Shown: positions 33,620 to 42,715 of the stretch, one piece after another
Numbering within the stretch: position 1 is the stretch's first letter
How the letters are laid out: each line of letters opens with the position of its first letter
Assembly (NCBI RefSeq): GCF_002797675.1
Contig: NZ_PGEX01000001.1
Span: forward strand, 1,860,001-1,924,000
Direction: 5' to 3'
Source of the DNA: Hallerella succinigenes
GTDB taxonomy: Bacteria; Fibrobacterota; Fibrobacteria; Fibrobacterales; Fibrobacteraceae
DNA: 64,000 nucleotides
Notes under the pieces: generated by a model
What the model saw: only the letters and a program-made list of their open reading frames with translations
Databases searched by the model: none
Told to the model about the DNA's origin: nothing
Made by a program: the position numbers and the translations under genes

Positions 33620-33650
33620 AAAAAGGACCGGCGAAATGCCGGCCTTTTTT
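33620..33650. terminator. Bidirectional terminator between 6S RNA and the MscS gene
   Basis: AAAAGGACCGGC GAAAT GCCGGCCTTTTTT; strong GC stem with a T-run. Confidence 0.9.
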
Positions 33651-33675
33651 GTTGAATCCTTTTTTGAAGTAGAAA

Positions 33676-34797
33676 TCAATTCCTCTGGTAAATGCGCAGT
33701 CCAAAGAGCGGAAGCTTTGCCATGAGGAAGTCCACGACGTTTGATCCGAAAGTTTCGTATTCGGCCCAGGAAGTAATCTTGGTGAACATATAGATTTCGA
33801 GCGGAATGCCATAACCCTTCGATTCGAGTTCACGGGCAAAGTGCGTCTTTTGCGGATCGACATCGTCTAAGGAGCGGATGTAGGTCGTGGCGAAGGAGCG
33901 GAAGAGTTCCATGTTCACGACCTGATCCTTGGCGGTCATTTTTTCGAGGCGAGATCCGAGCATGGCGAGAACGGTCTTGTCGGCTTTGAGGGCTTCGATC
34001 TGCGATTCGTTTAAGTAGCCGAGCATTCTGCCGTCGATGAGAATGGAACGTTGAATGCGGCGGCGTCCGGATTCTTGCATGGTGCGCCAGTTTTTAAAAG
34101 TCGTGGAGACAATCGTGTAGGCGGGGAGAATGCTTGTCGTATTGTCCCAGTTTTGAATGCGGATGCTCGTGAGAGAAACGTAGTCCACGATACCATTGAT
34201 GTTTTCCTTGGGAATCTCGATCCAGTCGCCTGTACGGACAAGGTCGAGAATCGCGATCTGGACGCCTGCCGTAAAGCCGAGAATCGAATCCTTAAAGACC
34301 AGCATGAAGACGGCGGCGAGAGCGCCGAGGCCCGAAAGAAGTATGACCGGGCTCTTGTTTGTGACCTGCGAAATCACGAGGATCGTGCAAATCAAGAAGC
34401 CTAAAAGAAGGCCTGCCTGGCAAACGCCTTGAATTGGAATGCCCTGCTTTTTCGGATTTAACAGAATCAAGTCGGCGATGGCGCGGAGGCAGGAATCGTA
34501 AATGAGATAGCCGACGACGATGAAGTAAATGTTGTTCAGCGTGATCAGAATTTGGAACAAGTCCGCGGAATCCGTAAGAACGCTAGGAAGTCCGCGGTAG
34601 AGAATAATCGCCGGAATAATGTGGGCAAAACGTTCAATCGCATGATGCTTGACGAGCAGATCGTCGAACTGGCCTTTGCTGCGTTTGGCGATTTTTTTGA
34701 AAATCGGCATAAAGGTGTAGCGGGAAATGTAAAGCGACATTACGGCGATGCCACAGAGAATTAAAAAGGCTTTGTATTGCTGAAATAATTCTATCAT
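33676..34797 (-). CDS. Mechanosensitive channel of the MscS family (YbdG-like)
   Basis: 373 residues. About five N-terminal membrane helices, the pore helix LLSGLGALAAVFMLVFKDSILGF (near 150-175) rich in Gly and Ala, the beta domain VRTGDWIEIP…GIVDYVSLTSIRIQNWDNT and a C-terminal soluble domain ending PLFGLRIYQRN, which is the ending of the YbdG/MscM subgroup. It opens on membrane tension during osmotic downshift. Confidence 0.92.
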   Translation of the reverse strand: MIELFQQYKAFLILCGIAVMSLYISRYTFMPIFKKIAKRSKGQFDDLLVKHHAIERFAHIIPAIILYRGLPSVLTDSADLFQILITLNNIYFIVVGYLIYDSCLRAIADLILLNPKKQGIPIQGVCQAGLLLGFLICTILVISQVTNKSPVILLSGLGALAAVFMLVFKDSILGFTAGVQIAILDLVRTGDWIEIPKENINGIVDYVSLTSIRIQNWDNTTSILPAYTIVSTTFKNWRTMQESGRRRIQRSILIDGRMLGYLNESQIEALKADKTVLAMLGSRLEKMTAKDQVVNMELFRSFATTYIRSLDDVDPQKTHFARELESKGYGIPLEIYMFTKITSWAEYETFGSNVVDFLMAKLPLFGLRIYQRN

Positions 34798-34893
34798 ATT
34801 TCACAAGATAGAAAATTGCACAGGGTGAAAAGGGTCGCTCCGATGAACGGAAAAATTTCGGGTCTCGGTAGAATTTCTATCTTGCAGGGTCAT

Positions 34894-36174
34894 ATGGATT
34901 TGAAGAAATTTTCTATTCCGCGTGTGGTAAAGGCTGCGTTACGAGAAGTGATCGTGCCGATTGCGTGCGCACTGATTGTGATTCAGTATGTGATTCAGGC
35001 GTTCCAGATTCCGAGTGGATCGATGGAAGATACGCTGCTCACGGGCGATTTTATTTTAGGACTCAAGTTTACCTATGGTTCTCCGGTGCCGTTTACGCAT
35101 TCGAAGTTCCCAGGCCTTACCGATCCGAAAGTGGGTGATGTCATCATCTTCCGCTATCCGGGGGAACCTGCTTATCCCGATTACGATTATGCGCGTTATA
35201 CGCATCTCGCCGACGGCTTAATGTTTGGAAACTTCTATTGGGATTCAAAGCCTTTGGAAGGAAATCCGCATCTGGTGCACTTTGGCGACGGTCCCAAGGA
35301 CTTTATCAAGCGCTGCATTGCGGTTTCGGGCGATACTATCGAAGTGAACCGTGGCGTGCTTTCGCAGAACGGGGTGAAGAATGCGATCCCGGGTAAGGGC
35401 AAGTACACGGCTTATTACCGTACAGGGATTGCCCGCGATTCTTTGGAAAAGACTCGCGTGCCAGCTCCGGGAGACGTCATTGATCTCACGCAACTTTCTT
35501 TGCCAAGGCTCTGGTGGATCCGCTCCCTGATGATGCAGGAAAATCCGGAAAAGAAGATTGAACTCGAACTGAACCTGTATAAGGATTCTGTCCTCGACAA
35601 TCAGCATTATTTTGAAAACTTCCGCGTGCCTGTGGAAAATGACCGCGGTCTTTTGCTGAACGTGGTGATGTCGCAGGGGCAGATCGTGGGGCAGGCCATT
35701 CATCAGGGTGATACGATTGCGGGGCCTGCAAGCTTTATGCTGTTCAAGCAGTTCGCTCGCACGGGATTTTTGCCTCGCTTTGATCCGAACGCCCATTACA
35801 AGGGAATGACGCGCCCGGTGAGCTACGATTATTTCGAGGGTTCGCAGCTTGGCGATCTCGCTTATAACGTTTCGCTGGATTCGACTCTCCGTTTGGAAGT
35901 GAACATTCTGGTGGACGGTCAAAAGACGACCGAGTACACGGTGCAGTATCCGGTGTACTTTATGATGGGCGACAACCGCGACAATTCTGCGGACAGCCGC
36001 TACTGGGGCTTTGTTTCGAGAAGGAACATCAAGGCAAAGGCGTTTGTCGTGTACTTCTCCTTCGATAATTCGGATGGAAGCTTCTCCTTTGGAAATCCGT
36101 TCAGCTGGTTCAAGGTGCCGTTCCAGATTCGTTGGACGCGCATCGGCAAGATCATTCATATGATCGGGGATTAG
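34894..36174 (+). CDS. lepB: Signal peptidase I
   Basis: About 426 residues from ATG 34894 (MDLKKFS); an upstream frame to 34816 gives 452 but lacks a good start. N-terminal membrane anchor, then FQIPSGSMEDTLLTGDFIL with catalytic Ser near 41, FIKRCIAVSGDTIEV with the general-base Lys near 138, and YFMMGDNRDNSADSRYWGF near the end. An insertion of ~180 residues between the Lys box and the MGDNRDNS box makes it larger than E. coli LepB (324). It cleaves signal peptides on the outer face of the inner membrane. 6 bp before the next gene. Confidence 0.93.
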   Translation: MDLKKFSIPRVVKAALREVIVPIACALIVIQYVIQAFQIPSGSMEDTLLTGDFILGLKFTYGSPVPFTHSKFPGLTDPKVGDVIIFRYPGEPAYPDYDYARYTHLADGLMFGNFYWDSKPLEGNPHLVHFGDGPKDFIKRCIAVSGDTIEVNRGVLSQNGVKNAIPGKGKYTAYYRTGIARDSLEKTRVPAPGDVIDLTQLSLPRLWWIRSLMMQENPEKKIELELNLYKDSVLDNQHYFENFRVPVENDRGLLLNVVMSQGQIVGQAIHQGDTIAGPASFMLFKQFARTGFLPRFDPNAHYKGMTRPVSYDYFEGSQLGDLAYNVSLDSTLRLEVNILVDGQKTTEYTVQYPVYFMMGDNRDNSADSRYWGFVSRRNIKAKAFVVYFSFDNSDGSFSFGNPFSWFKVPFQIRWTRIGKIIHMIGD

Positions 36175-36180
36175 TCGAAG

Positions 36181-37959
36181 ATGAAGCTTCGAATTCTTGC
36201 GCTTTTCTTCTTTGCGTTCGTTCTTTTGAACTGCGCAACTTCCGTCGCTCCGGGTGGCGGTCCAGAAGACAAGTATCCTCCGCGTGTGGCTGGGGTTTAT
36301 CCGGCGCCGAATTCGACGAACATGCCGCTCGAATTGAATATCCATTTGCAGTTTGACGAATGGATTGCGACGAGCGTACCGCGGAGTGCGGTTATGATTT
36401 CCCCTCCGCTCGAAAAGAGACTCAAGTTTGAAGTCGATGGCGACGAACTCTATGTGACGTCTAAGGCACGCCTCGATTCGAATACGACTTATACGGTGAC
36501 GATTGCAAGCGGTCTCAAGGATTTGCACGGGAATGCGGTGGCGGATCCTTTCCGTTTGACTTTTTCCACGGGTCCGATTATCGATTCGCTTTCGCTGACG
36601 GGACGTGCCATGGTAACGGCTTCGATGATCCAGAAAAAACAGTTCCCGACGGTCGGTCTCTTTTTAATCGGAGCAGCGGAACGCGCTTCGCATCATTACT
36701 TAGAAAAGTACCGCGATTCGACGCAGACGGTGGAGGCTGATTCGATTCCTAAGCTCACCAAGGAACAGCCGCTCTTTTCGACGCAGACCGATAGCCTTGG
36801 AAGATTTCACATGGCAGGTTTAAAGGCGGGACATTACCGAGTCGTCGCCTTCCTCGATGTGAACGGAAACCAAAAGATCGAAACTTCGGCAGAACTCGCC
36901 GGCGTAGCGGTGAGCGATTTAAACTTGACCCCGGAATTTGCGGACACGCTCTGGATTCCACTTGCGGACCAGGATACGACTCCGGTTTCCCTCGAAGCGA
37001 TTACTCAGGTTGGAAAAAACGCTTTGACGGCAAAGTTCTCCAAGAATCTGATGATCGACAGCACGATTCTCGACAAGGAAAATTGCGTTCTCTTGACGGC
37101 GGACTCGACCCGCATTCGTCCGACGTGGATCTTCCGTGCGCCACGTAGTGCCGACATGGAATTCGTCTTTGACTCTTTGCCGAACCGAGATTCCTCTTAT
37201 ACATTCCGCTGCGTGACCGGCAAGGATTCTGTGGGACGCATTTTGGATTCTCGCCTCGGTTCGCTTTCAATCGATTGGACGGAGCAGAAGGGCGATACCC
37301 TTCCGACGAAGATGATCGCTTCGGTACCTGCGATGAATGCGAAAAACATTTTCCCGAAGGATTCGATTGAGATTACCTATGACAAGCCTGTGGCGGATTC
37401 CGTGCTTGATTCGCTCCGTCGGGTGCTTGTTCTTGTGCAGAATCAGGATACGCTTCCGGTGCGCGTTTTGCGCAAGGATCCGGTTCGCTTTATGGTGTAC
37501 GGCGATGAATTCTTCTTGACCGATGCGAAGGTGGAACTCCTGGAACGCTATGCGGATTCGACGCTTTCTTCGCCGGATTCGATGACGGGAATTCGTGATA
37601 CCATCGTGACGAAGAAGACGCGTGTCTGGGTAAAGTTTGAAACAGTTCCGAAGCTTCAGTTGGCGTCGCTTTCGGGAAAAATTCCGGGAGGCTCGACGGA
37701 TACGCGCGTGCGCATTCGAAAGGTGGACTCGGATCGATTTACCACGGTGACTTGTGCGCTGAATGGATCTTTCCAAATGGATGATTTGACGGAAGGAAAG
37801 TACCTGATGGAATACTTCCGTACCAAGGATTCTTTGGATGTTCCGTACGCGGGCAAGCTCTTCCAGTTTGAATATGGAATGCCGTGGCGCGCCTTGGCAG
37901 ATACGCTTGTGATTGAGCGAGGCGCAAATGTGTTAGAAGCTGATTTGAAAGGACTCTGA
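36181..37959 (+). CDS. Ig-like (Big_5/SbsA-type) lipoprotein
   Basis: 592 residues. Signal peptide with lipobox VLLNC at 17-21. Then GGGPEDKYPPRVAGVYPAPNST opens a Big_5/SbsA-like Ig domain, with another near 380-480 (MIASVPAMNAKNIFPKDSIEI). The middle AGLKAGHYRVVAFLDVNG fits a transthyretin-like strand set. This architecture is common in lipoproteins of Bacteroidota and Fibrobacterota with unknown partners. Its stop overlaps the next gene start (TGATG). Confidence 0.8.
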   Translation: MKLRILALFFFAFVLLNCATSVAPGGGPEDKYPPRVAGVYPAPNSTNMPLELNIHLQFDEWIATSVPRSAVMISPPLEKRLKFEVDGDELYVTSKARLDSNTTYTVTIASGLKDLHGNAVADPFRLTFSTGPIIDSLSLTGRAMVTASMIQKKQFPTVGLFLIGAAERASHHYLEKYRDSTQTVEADSIPKLTKEQPLFSTQTDSLGRFHMAGLKAGHYRVVAFLDVNGNQKIETSAELAGVAVSDLNLTPEFADTLWIPLADQDTTPVSLEAITQVGKNALTAKFSKNLMIDSTILDKENCVLLTADSTRIRPTWIFRAPRSADMEFVFDSLPNRDSSYTFRCVTGKDSVGRILDSRLGSLSIDWTEQKGDTLPTKMIASVPAMNAKNIFPKDSIEITYDKPVADSVLDSLRRVLVLVQNQDTLPVRVLRKDPVRFMVYGDEFFLTDAKVELLERYADSTLSSPDSMTGIRDTIVTKKTRVWVKFETVPKLQLASLSGKIPGGSTDTRVRIRKVDSDRFTTVTCALNGSFQMDDLTEGKYLMEYFRTKDSLDVPYAGKLFQFEYGMPWRALADTLVIERGANVLEADLKGL

Positions 37960-40679
37960 TGAAACCGAACGTGTACATTGCCTTGGATTTGGAGACGACC
38001 GGGCTGGATTTTGAAAACGATGAAATTATAGAAGTGGCTTTGGAAAGGTTCGAAAATGGAGAGCCTGTTGAAAGCAAAGATTTTTTGATTAAGCCGAAGC
38101 AGACGCTTCGCCCGTTTATTGCATCGCTCACGGGTATTTCGGATGCGGATCTGAAGGACGCTCCGGACTTTGCGTCTGTTGCAGGTCAGATTCGACAGTT
38201 TATCGGCGACTATCCGCTGGTCGCTCACAATGCGCAGTTCGATTCCAAGTTCTTGAAGAATACCTTCGGCAAGGTCGGCGTTTCGATCGATTCGAATCCG
38301 GTTCTCGACACTCTTATCCTTTCGCGTATCGCTTACCGTCGAATTCCCAATCACAAGCTCGAAACCTTGGTGAAGTATCTGAACATTCCGCGTGAACGGG
38401 CGCACCGCGCTCTCCCGGATGCAGACGCCTGCGGAAAGCTTTTTTGGATGGCGCTTTTGGAAATTGAAAAGATGGATTCCTTTGTGCGTCATCACCTGGC
38501 ACGCCTTGCTAAGGGAACCTCTTGGGAAAGCATCTTTGACGACTGCGTTCCGGATCACGAAAAGCTCACCCCTTTAGAACCGGAAACGGTCACTTCGCCG
38601 CTGTCTTCCAAGGAACGCTTACCGCGTGTGAGCGAGTTCTTTGAAAAGGGCGGCAAGCTTTCGCAAGTCATCGAAAATTACTCTCCGCGCTCTTCGCAAC
38701 TCGACTACGCAGAAATCGTGGAACGCAATATGCACAAGGGTGGACTTTCGATTCTCGAAGCGGGCACCGGCATGGGAAAGACTTTGGCCTACCTCGTTCC
38801 GGCAGCGCTCAAGGCTGCCACCGGTGAACGTGTTGTCATCAGCACGGCGACGCGAACCCTCGAAGAACAGCTTTGCCAGCACGATTACCCGGCGATTGCT
38901 CCGCTTTTTGGAAATCGCGTTTCCCCGGTCGTTTTGAAGGGCCGCGGCAATTACATTTGCCTGCGCAAGTTCGAAGAACATTTGATGTCTCCGGATGTGT
39001 TGCTCGCTCCCGATGAACGGGAATCCTTTATGACGCTCCTTCCGTGGATTGAACATACCAAAACGGGAGACGGCAACGAAAATACCGGTTTTAACCTTTC
39101 CCGCAACCGCTTGCTGTGGAGTAAATTTTCGAGCGATGCTTCGACGTGCCTCGGCGAAAAATGCCCGTTCTACGACAAATGCTTTGGTTTGAATGCGCGC
39201 CGCCAGGCGGCCAAGGCGAACCTGCTTTTTATCAATCATTCGCTCTTCCTTTCGGATCTTGCGCTGGACTTTGCGCTGCTCCCGACTTACGATCATATCG
39301 TATTCGATGAAGCGCATCGCCTGCCGACGATGAGTCACATGACCTTTGGCAAAATGGTGCGATTCTTCCGTCTGCGAAACATAACGAAGATTCTGGTTCA
39401 CCCGAAGGCTCAGGACAAGGGTCTTGTCGCGGAACTCGAAACGCTCCTTTCCAAAGCGAATGCAGAAGCTTCGCTTTTGGATGCCTGTGCAAAACTTCGC
39501 GAAGCGACGGTCGAATGTGAAAAGGCGCTTCACCGTTTCTTCTTGAAGCTTGGCAAAAAGGTCTTTAAGCACAAGCCGGACGGTTTCCGCTTTGCCAAGG
39601 GAATCCTTGCGGAATACGATACGGATCCGCGCCCGGTTCTTGACTCTTGCAATACGGTGAAGGCGATTTCGGAAGATATTTCTTCGAAGCTCCGCGAAAA
39701 TTCTGCCTTTGTGCTCGTTGCGCGAAATCTCGAAGGCGCTGCGATGGATATCGGACGCTTTGCCGAAGACTTTGGATTCATTACGCAGGCGGGCAAGGAA
39801 GACTGGGTCTTTTACATGGAAGAACCGGGCAATCCGCATACGGCAATCCTTCGCGCAATTCCACTGTACCCGGGCAACAACTGGTCCGAAAAGTTCTATC
39901 CGTGGATCAAAAGCGCAACGTTCACCTCGGCGACGCTTTCGCTGCAGGGATCTTTTGACTATTACGAACAGCGTATGGGCATGCATAGCCCGAGCCTTGC
40001 AAAAACAAAGACTCCTTTTGTGCGCACGTACCCGTCTGCATTCGACGTGAATGCAAAACGCCGGGTGATTATCGCAGACTTTTTGCCAAAGCCGAATACA
40101 TCGGATTTCCAAAAGGCACTCGACGTCACCTTGGCGGAAATCTTGCCCGAAAACAAGAAGAATGCCCTTGTGCTTTTTACAAGCATCGTGAGCATGAACA
40201 AGGTGCACGACGCTTTGGCACCGTGCTTTGCAGAAAAGAATAAGCTCCTGCTCTGCCAGAATTTAGATGGAGGCATGGATAGCCTTGTAGAAATGTTCCG
40301 CAAAAAACGCGAAGCATGTTTGCTTGGCTGTCAGGTATTCTGGGAAGGCATCGATTTGCCGGATAACGCACTCGAACTTTTGGTGATTCCAAAGCTCCCG
40401 TTCCCGAATCCGTCGGATCCTTTGATTGCAAGCCTTGCCGATAAAATGAAGGAACGTAACGAGAATTCGTTCAAGAACCTTTATATTCCGGAAGCACTGC
40501 TTGAATTGCGCCAGGGTTTGGGGAGGCTGATTCGCAGTGAATCCGATACCGGAACGGCTTTGTTCTTCGATAACCGTTTGGTCCACGAAGCCTATGGCAA
40601 GAGCTTTACACGCCTTTGGGATGCAAAGCATGAAGTGGCGCACAACTTGGAAGAATTAAAGTCCCTTCTCGGTCTATAA
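37959..40679 (+). CDS. DnaQ-type exonuclease fused to a DinG-family helicase
   Basis: 906 residues. N-terminal DEDDh exonuclease: ALDLETTGLDFENDEIIE (near 9), VAHNAQFDSKFL, HRALPDADA. C-terminal XPD/DinG helicase: Walker A EAGTGMGKT near 267-275, DEAH in IVFDEAHRL near 448, and a cluster of cysteines between (NYICLRK, TCLGEKCPFYDKCF) that fits the XPD/DinG 4Fe-4S cluster. The Gram-positive DinG fusions lack the Fe-S cysteines, so this combines both types. Probable role in unwinding and trimming damaged or RNA-paired DNA. Confidence 0.93.
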   Translation: MKPNVYIALDLETTGLDFENDEIIEVALERFENGEPVESKDFLIKPKQTLRPFIASLTGISDADLKDAPDFASVAGQIRQFIGDYPLVAHNAQFDSKFLKNTFGKVGVSIDSNPVLDTLILSRIAYRRIPNHKLETLVKYLNIPRERAHRALPDADACGKLFWMALLEIEKMDSFVRHHLARLAKGTSWESIFDDCVPDHEKLTPLEPETVTSPLSSKERLPRVSEFFEKGGKLSQVIENYSPRSSQLDYAEIVERNMHKGGLSILEAGTGMGKTLAYLVPAALKAATGERVVISTATRTLEEQLCQHDYPAIAPLFGNRVSPVVLKGRGNYICLRKFEEHLMSPDVLLAPDERESFMTLLPWIEHTKTGDGNENTGFNLSRNRLLWSKFSSDASTCLGEKCPFYDKCFGLNARRQAAKANLLFINHSLFLSDLALDFALLPTYDHIVFDEAHRLPTMSHMTFGKMVRFFRLRNITKILVHPKAQDKGLVAELETLLSKANAEASLLDACAKLREATVECEKALHRFFLKLGKKVFKHKPDGFRFAKGILAEYDTDPRPVLDSCNTVKAISEDISSKLRENSAFVLVARNLEGAAMDIGRFAEDFGFITQAGKEDWVFYMEEPGNPHTAILRAIPLYPGNNWSEKFYPWIKSATFTSATLSLQGSFDYYEQRMGMHSPSLAKTKTPFVRTYPSAFDVNAKRRVIIADFLPKPNTSDFQKALDVTLAEILPENKKNALVLFTSIVSMNKVHDALAPCFAEKNKLLLCQNLDGGMDSLVEMFRKKREACLLGCQVFWEGIDLPDNALELLVIPKLPFPNPSDPLIASLADKMKERNENSFKNLYIPEALLELRQGLGRLIRSESDTGTALFFDNRLVHEAYGKSFTRLWDAKHEVAHNLEELKSLLGL

Positions 40680-40724
40680 GACCGTATAGTTTTCTATCTT
40701 TGGCCTCTGCTTGTTGGAGAACTT

Positions 40725-42617
40725 ATGCTCGCTGTTAAAGATTTTTTAAACGAAATGCCCAAATCTCAGCTGAAAGAGCTGCATGCGAAGGCGTTCTGTT
40801 CTAAAGGCTTGCTGAACAACGCTAAAATTCTTTCGGAAACGAACACGTTCTTTACCGATACCGCTCGGTTCGAAACCTTCTATACGTCTTTGGAACCGTG
40901 GAAAAAACTTTGCTTGTTCTTGATTTACCATAGTGAAAATCGTGGTTTGGAAATGAATGAACTTCGCTTGGTGGCACCTGCTAACAAGCGTGAAGAACTG
41001 GAGACATTCCTTCTCGATTGTGCCAAGAACCTTTATATTTGGCGTTCCCGCACCGAAAAGAATACTTACGTCTATTTTGGTTTTGACGACTTTTTGAAGG
41101 GCATCCTTCTTTCTCCGGAAAATCCGGTAGATGAAAAGGCCCGCTTCTTCAGCTACGAAGATATGCTGGTTTGGCACCTTTGCCAAATGCTCTCTTTTGC
41201 GCGTCTCGGAAAGATGAAGATGAACGGCACGGGTAATTTGCACCGTCGTTCGATGCAGATCTGCGAAGAATCCTTTAAGTATTCAAGGCAGCTTTCTCCG
41301 GATGCCGTGCGTGAAGAATGTACGCTCCTTCTTGAATTTCTTTCGTCCCATAATTGGATTGAACAGCGCGGTATGGACCTTCTCGTGACCGATGAAGCGT
41401 TCGAATTTTTGAAGCACAACGGTTTCCGCCTGAAGAATGAAATTCTGGAATGGTGGATCAAGCGGCGCTTTCACGGCGAAGACGAGTTTTTTAAGCATGT
41501 ATTGTTCTCGATCAAGCGTAACGCATCGGCGGTGAATGCTCAGCGCATTCTTTGGACTCTCGATCCGACATTCCGTTTGACGCTTACGACGAATGAAATT
41601 TACTGGTCTTCGATGCCGAAGCCGCTTGCGGAACTTTGGCTCATGGGCATGGTGGAATTCTCGGCGAATGCAGGTGCGATTACTGCAATCCGCTTGAGCG
41701 ACTGGGCCAAGGATTGGCTTTCGGCAACGGCGGCTCCAATGCTCGGTGCGCAGATTTCAACGCTTCCGAACTTTGAAATGATCATTTCGGTCAAGAGCGC
41801 TCCGCGCGTTCTCTTTATGTCGGCGTGCCTTGCCGATGTGCAGAACGATGAACCTTACTTGCGTTTTTCGATTTCCCGCGACACGTTTTTGAATGGTCTT
41901 AAAACCGGATTTAGCCGTGAAACGACGGAAAGCTTTGAAGGCTGGATCAGCGCTCCTCCTAACGTTCAAGAAGCGATGCGAGAATGGTCTTCTTGCTATT
42001 ACGATTCTTCGTTCAGCTCGGTTCGGTTGTTAAAGATCGACAATGGGGAAGTGCGTGAAGCTCTCACCGTATTCCCGCAGTTCATGGAAATGGTGAACGA
42101 AGCGATTCCGGGTTACGGTTTTTTGATCAAGCAGGAATGCGAACCGAAGATCCGTGAACTTTTGAAGCACTACGGTTTGGAACCGGCTAACCCAGTGAAT
42201 GAAGCGCCGGTGGAACAGTTTCACAATACCGATTGGAACAAGGCTTTCTGGTTGCGTTGGACTCCGGAAGGAACACCGGATTCCGCTTTCAAACCGGAAA
42301 CGGACGGCTCTACGGTTTCGGCAGCGCTGGGCACGACCAAGTACGGTGGCGATTTCCAAAAGTTCGCCATGGTGGATCTTTTCAAGGTGTTGCGCTACGC
42401 CCGGTCCACGAACGGCTCAATCGAAGCCCGTCTTTCGCAGAAGCCGCTCGATAAGAACATGAAGCTCCCGAAGCTTCCGCCGGAGATCCGTTTTAAGGTC
42501 GAAGCTTTGCATTTTTCGAAGGTGCCGTTTGTGGCGAAAATCACGCTCGAACCGAGCGGAAAATCGCTTGAACTTCCTCTCGAATCGATTACAGAACTTC
42601 GCATGGCGAAAGACTGA
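40725..42617 (+). CDS. XPB/Ssl2-like helicase-associated protein without a helicase domain
   Basis: 630 residues. Residues about 340-440 (STLPNFEMIISVKSAPRVLF … YLRFSISRDTFLNGLKTGF … FEGWISAPPNVQEAMREWSS) match the helicase_C_3 pattern (XPB/Ssl2 N-terminal-like domain) normally found with DNA repair helicases. No Walker motifs are present. N-terminal ~300 residues look like winged-helix modules. It lies between the DinG-like and dnaE genes, so a role in DNA processing is likely but unproven. TATCTT at 40695-40700 is the probable -10 box. Confidence 0.7.
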   Translation: MLAVKDFLNEMPKSQLKELHAKAFCSKGLLNNAKILSETNTFFTDTARFETFYTSLEPWKKLCLFLIYHSENRGLEMNELRLVAPANKREELETFLLDCAKNLYIWRSRTEKNTYVYFGFDDFLKGILLSPENPVDEKARFFSYEDMLVWHLCQMLSFARLGKMKMNGTGNLHRRSMQICEESFKYSRQLSPDAVREECTLLLEFLSSHNWIEQRGMDLLVTDEAFEFLKHNGFRLKNEILEWWIKRRFHGEDEFFKHVLFSIKRNASAVNAQRILWTLDPTFRLTLTTNEIYWSSMPKPLAELWLMGMVEFSANAGAITAIRLSDWAKDWLSATAAPMLGAQISTLPNFEMIISVKSAPRVLFMSACLADVQNDEPYLRFSISRDTFLNGLKTGFSRETTESFEGWISAPPNVQEAMREWSSCYYDSSFSSVRLLKIDNGEVREALTVFPQFMEMVNEAIPGYGFLIKQECEPKIRELLKHYGLEPANPVNEAPVEQFHNTDWNKAFWLRWTPEGTPDSAFKPETDGSTVSAALGTTKYGGDFQKFAMVDLFKVLRYARSTNGSIEARLSQKPLDKNMKLPKLPPEIRFKVEALHFSKVPFVAKITLEPSGKSLELPLESITELRMAKD

Positions 42618-42644
42618 AATTTCGCTAATCTGAGCAGAAAATGA

Positions 42645-42677
42645 AAAGAGCGTGACAGCGGTCGCGCTTTGTCTTTT
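42645..42677 (+). terminator. Terminator before dnaE
   Basis: AGCGTGAC AGCG GTCGCGCT stem followed by TTTGTCTTTTT. Confidence 0.7.
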
Positions 42678-42715
42678 TGGCTGTCTTTCCAGCAGAATTT
42701 TTTAAATTCCCCAGT

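Noticed and set aside
33488-33863. Minus-strand open frames downstream of zapA
   Set aside because: They lie over the 6S RNA and terminator and show no ribosome site or protein-like composition.
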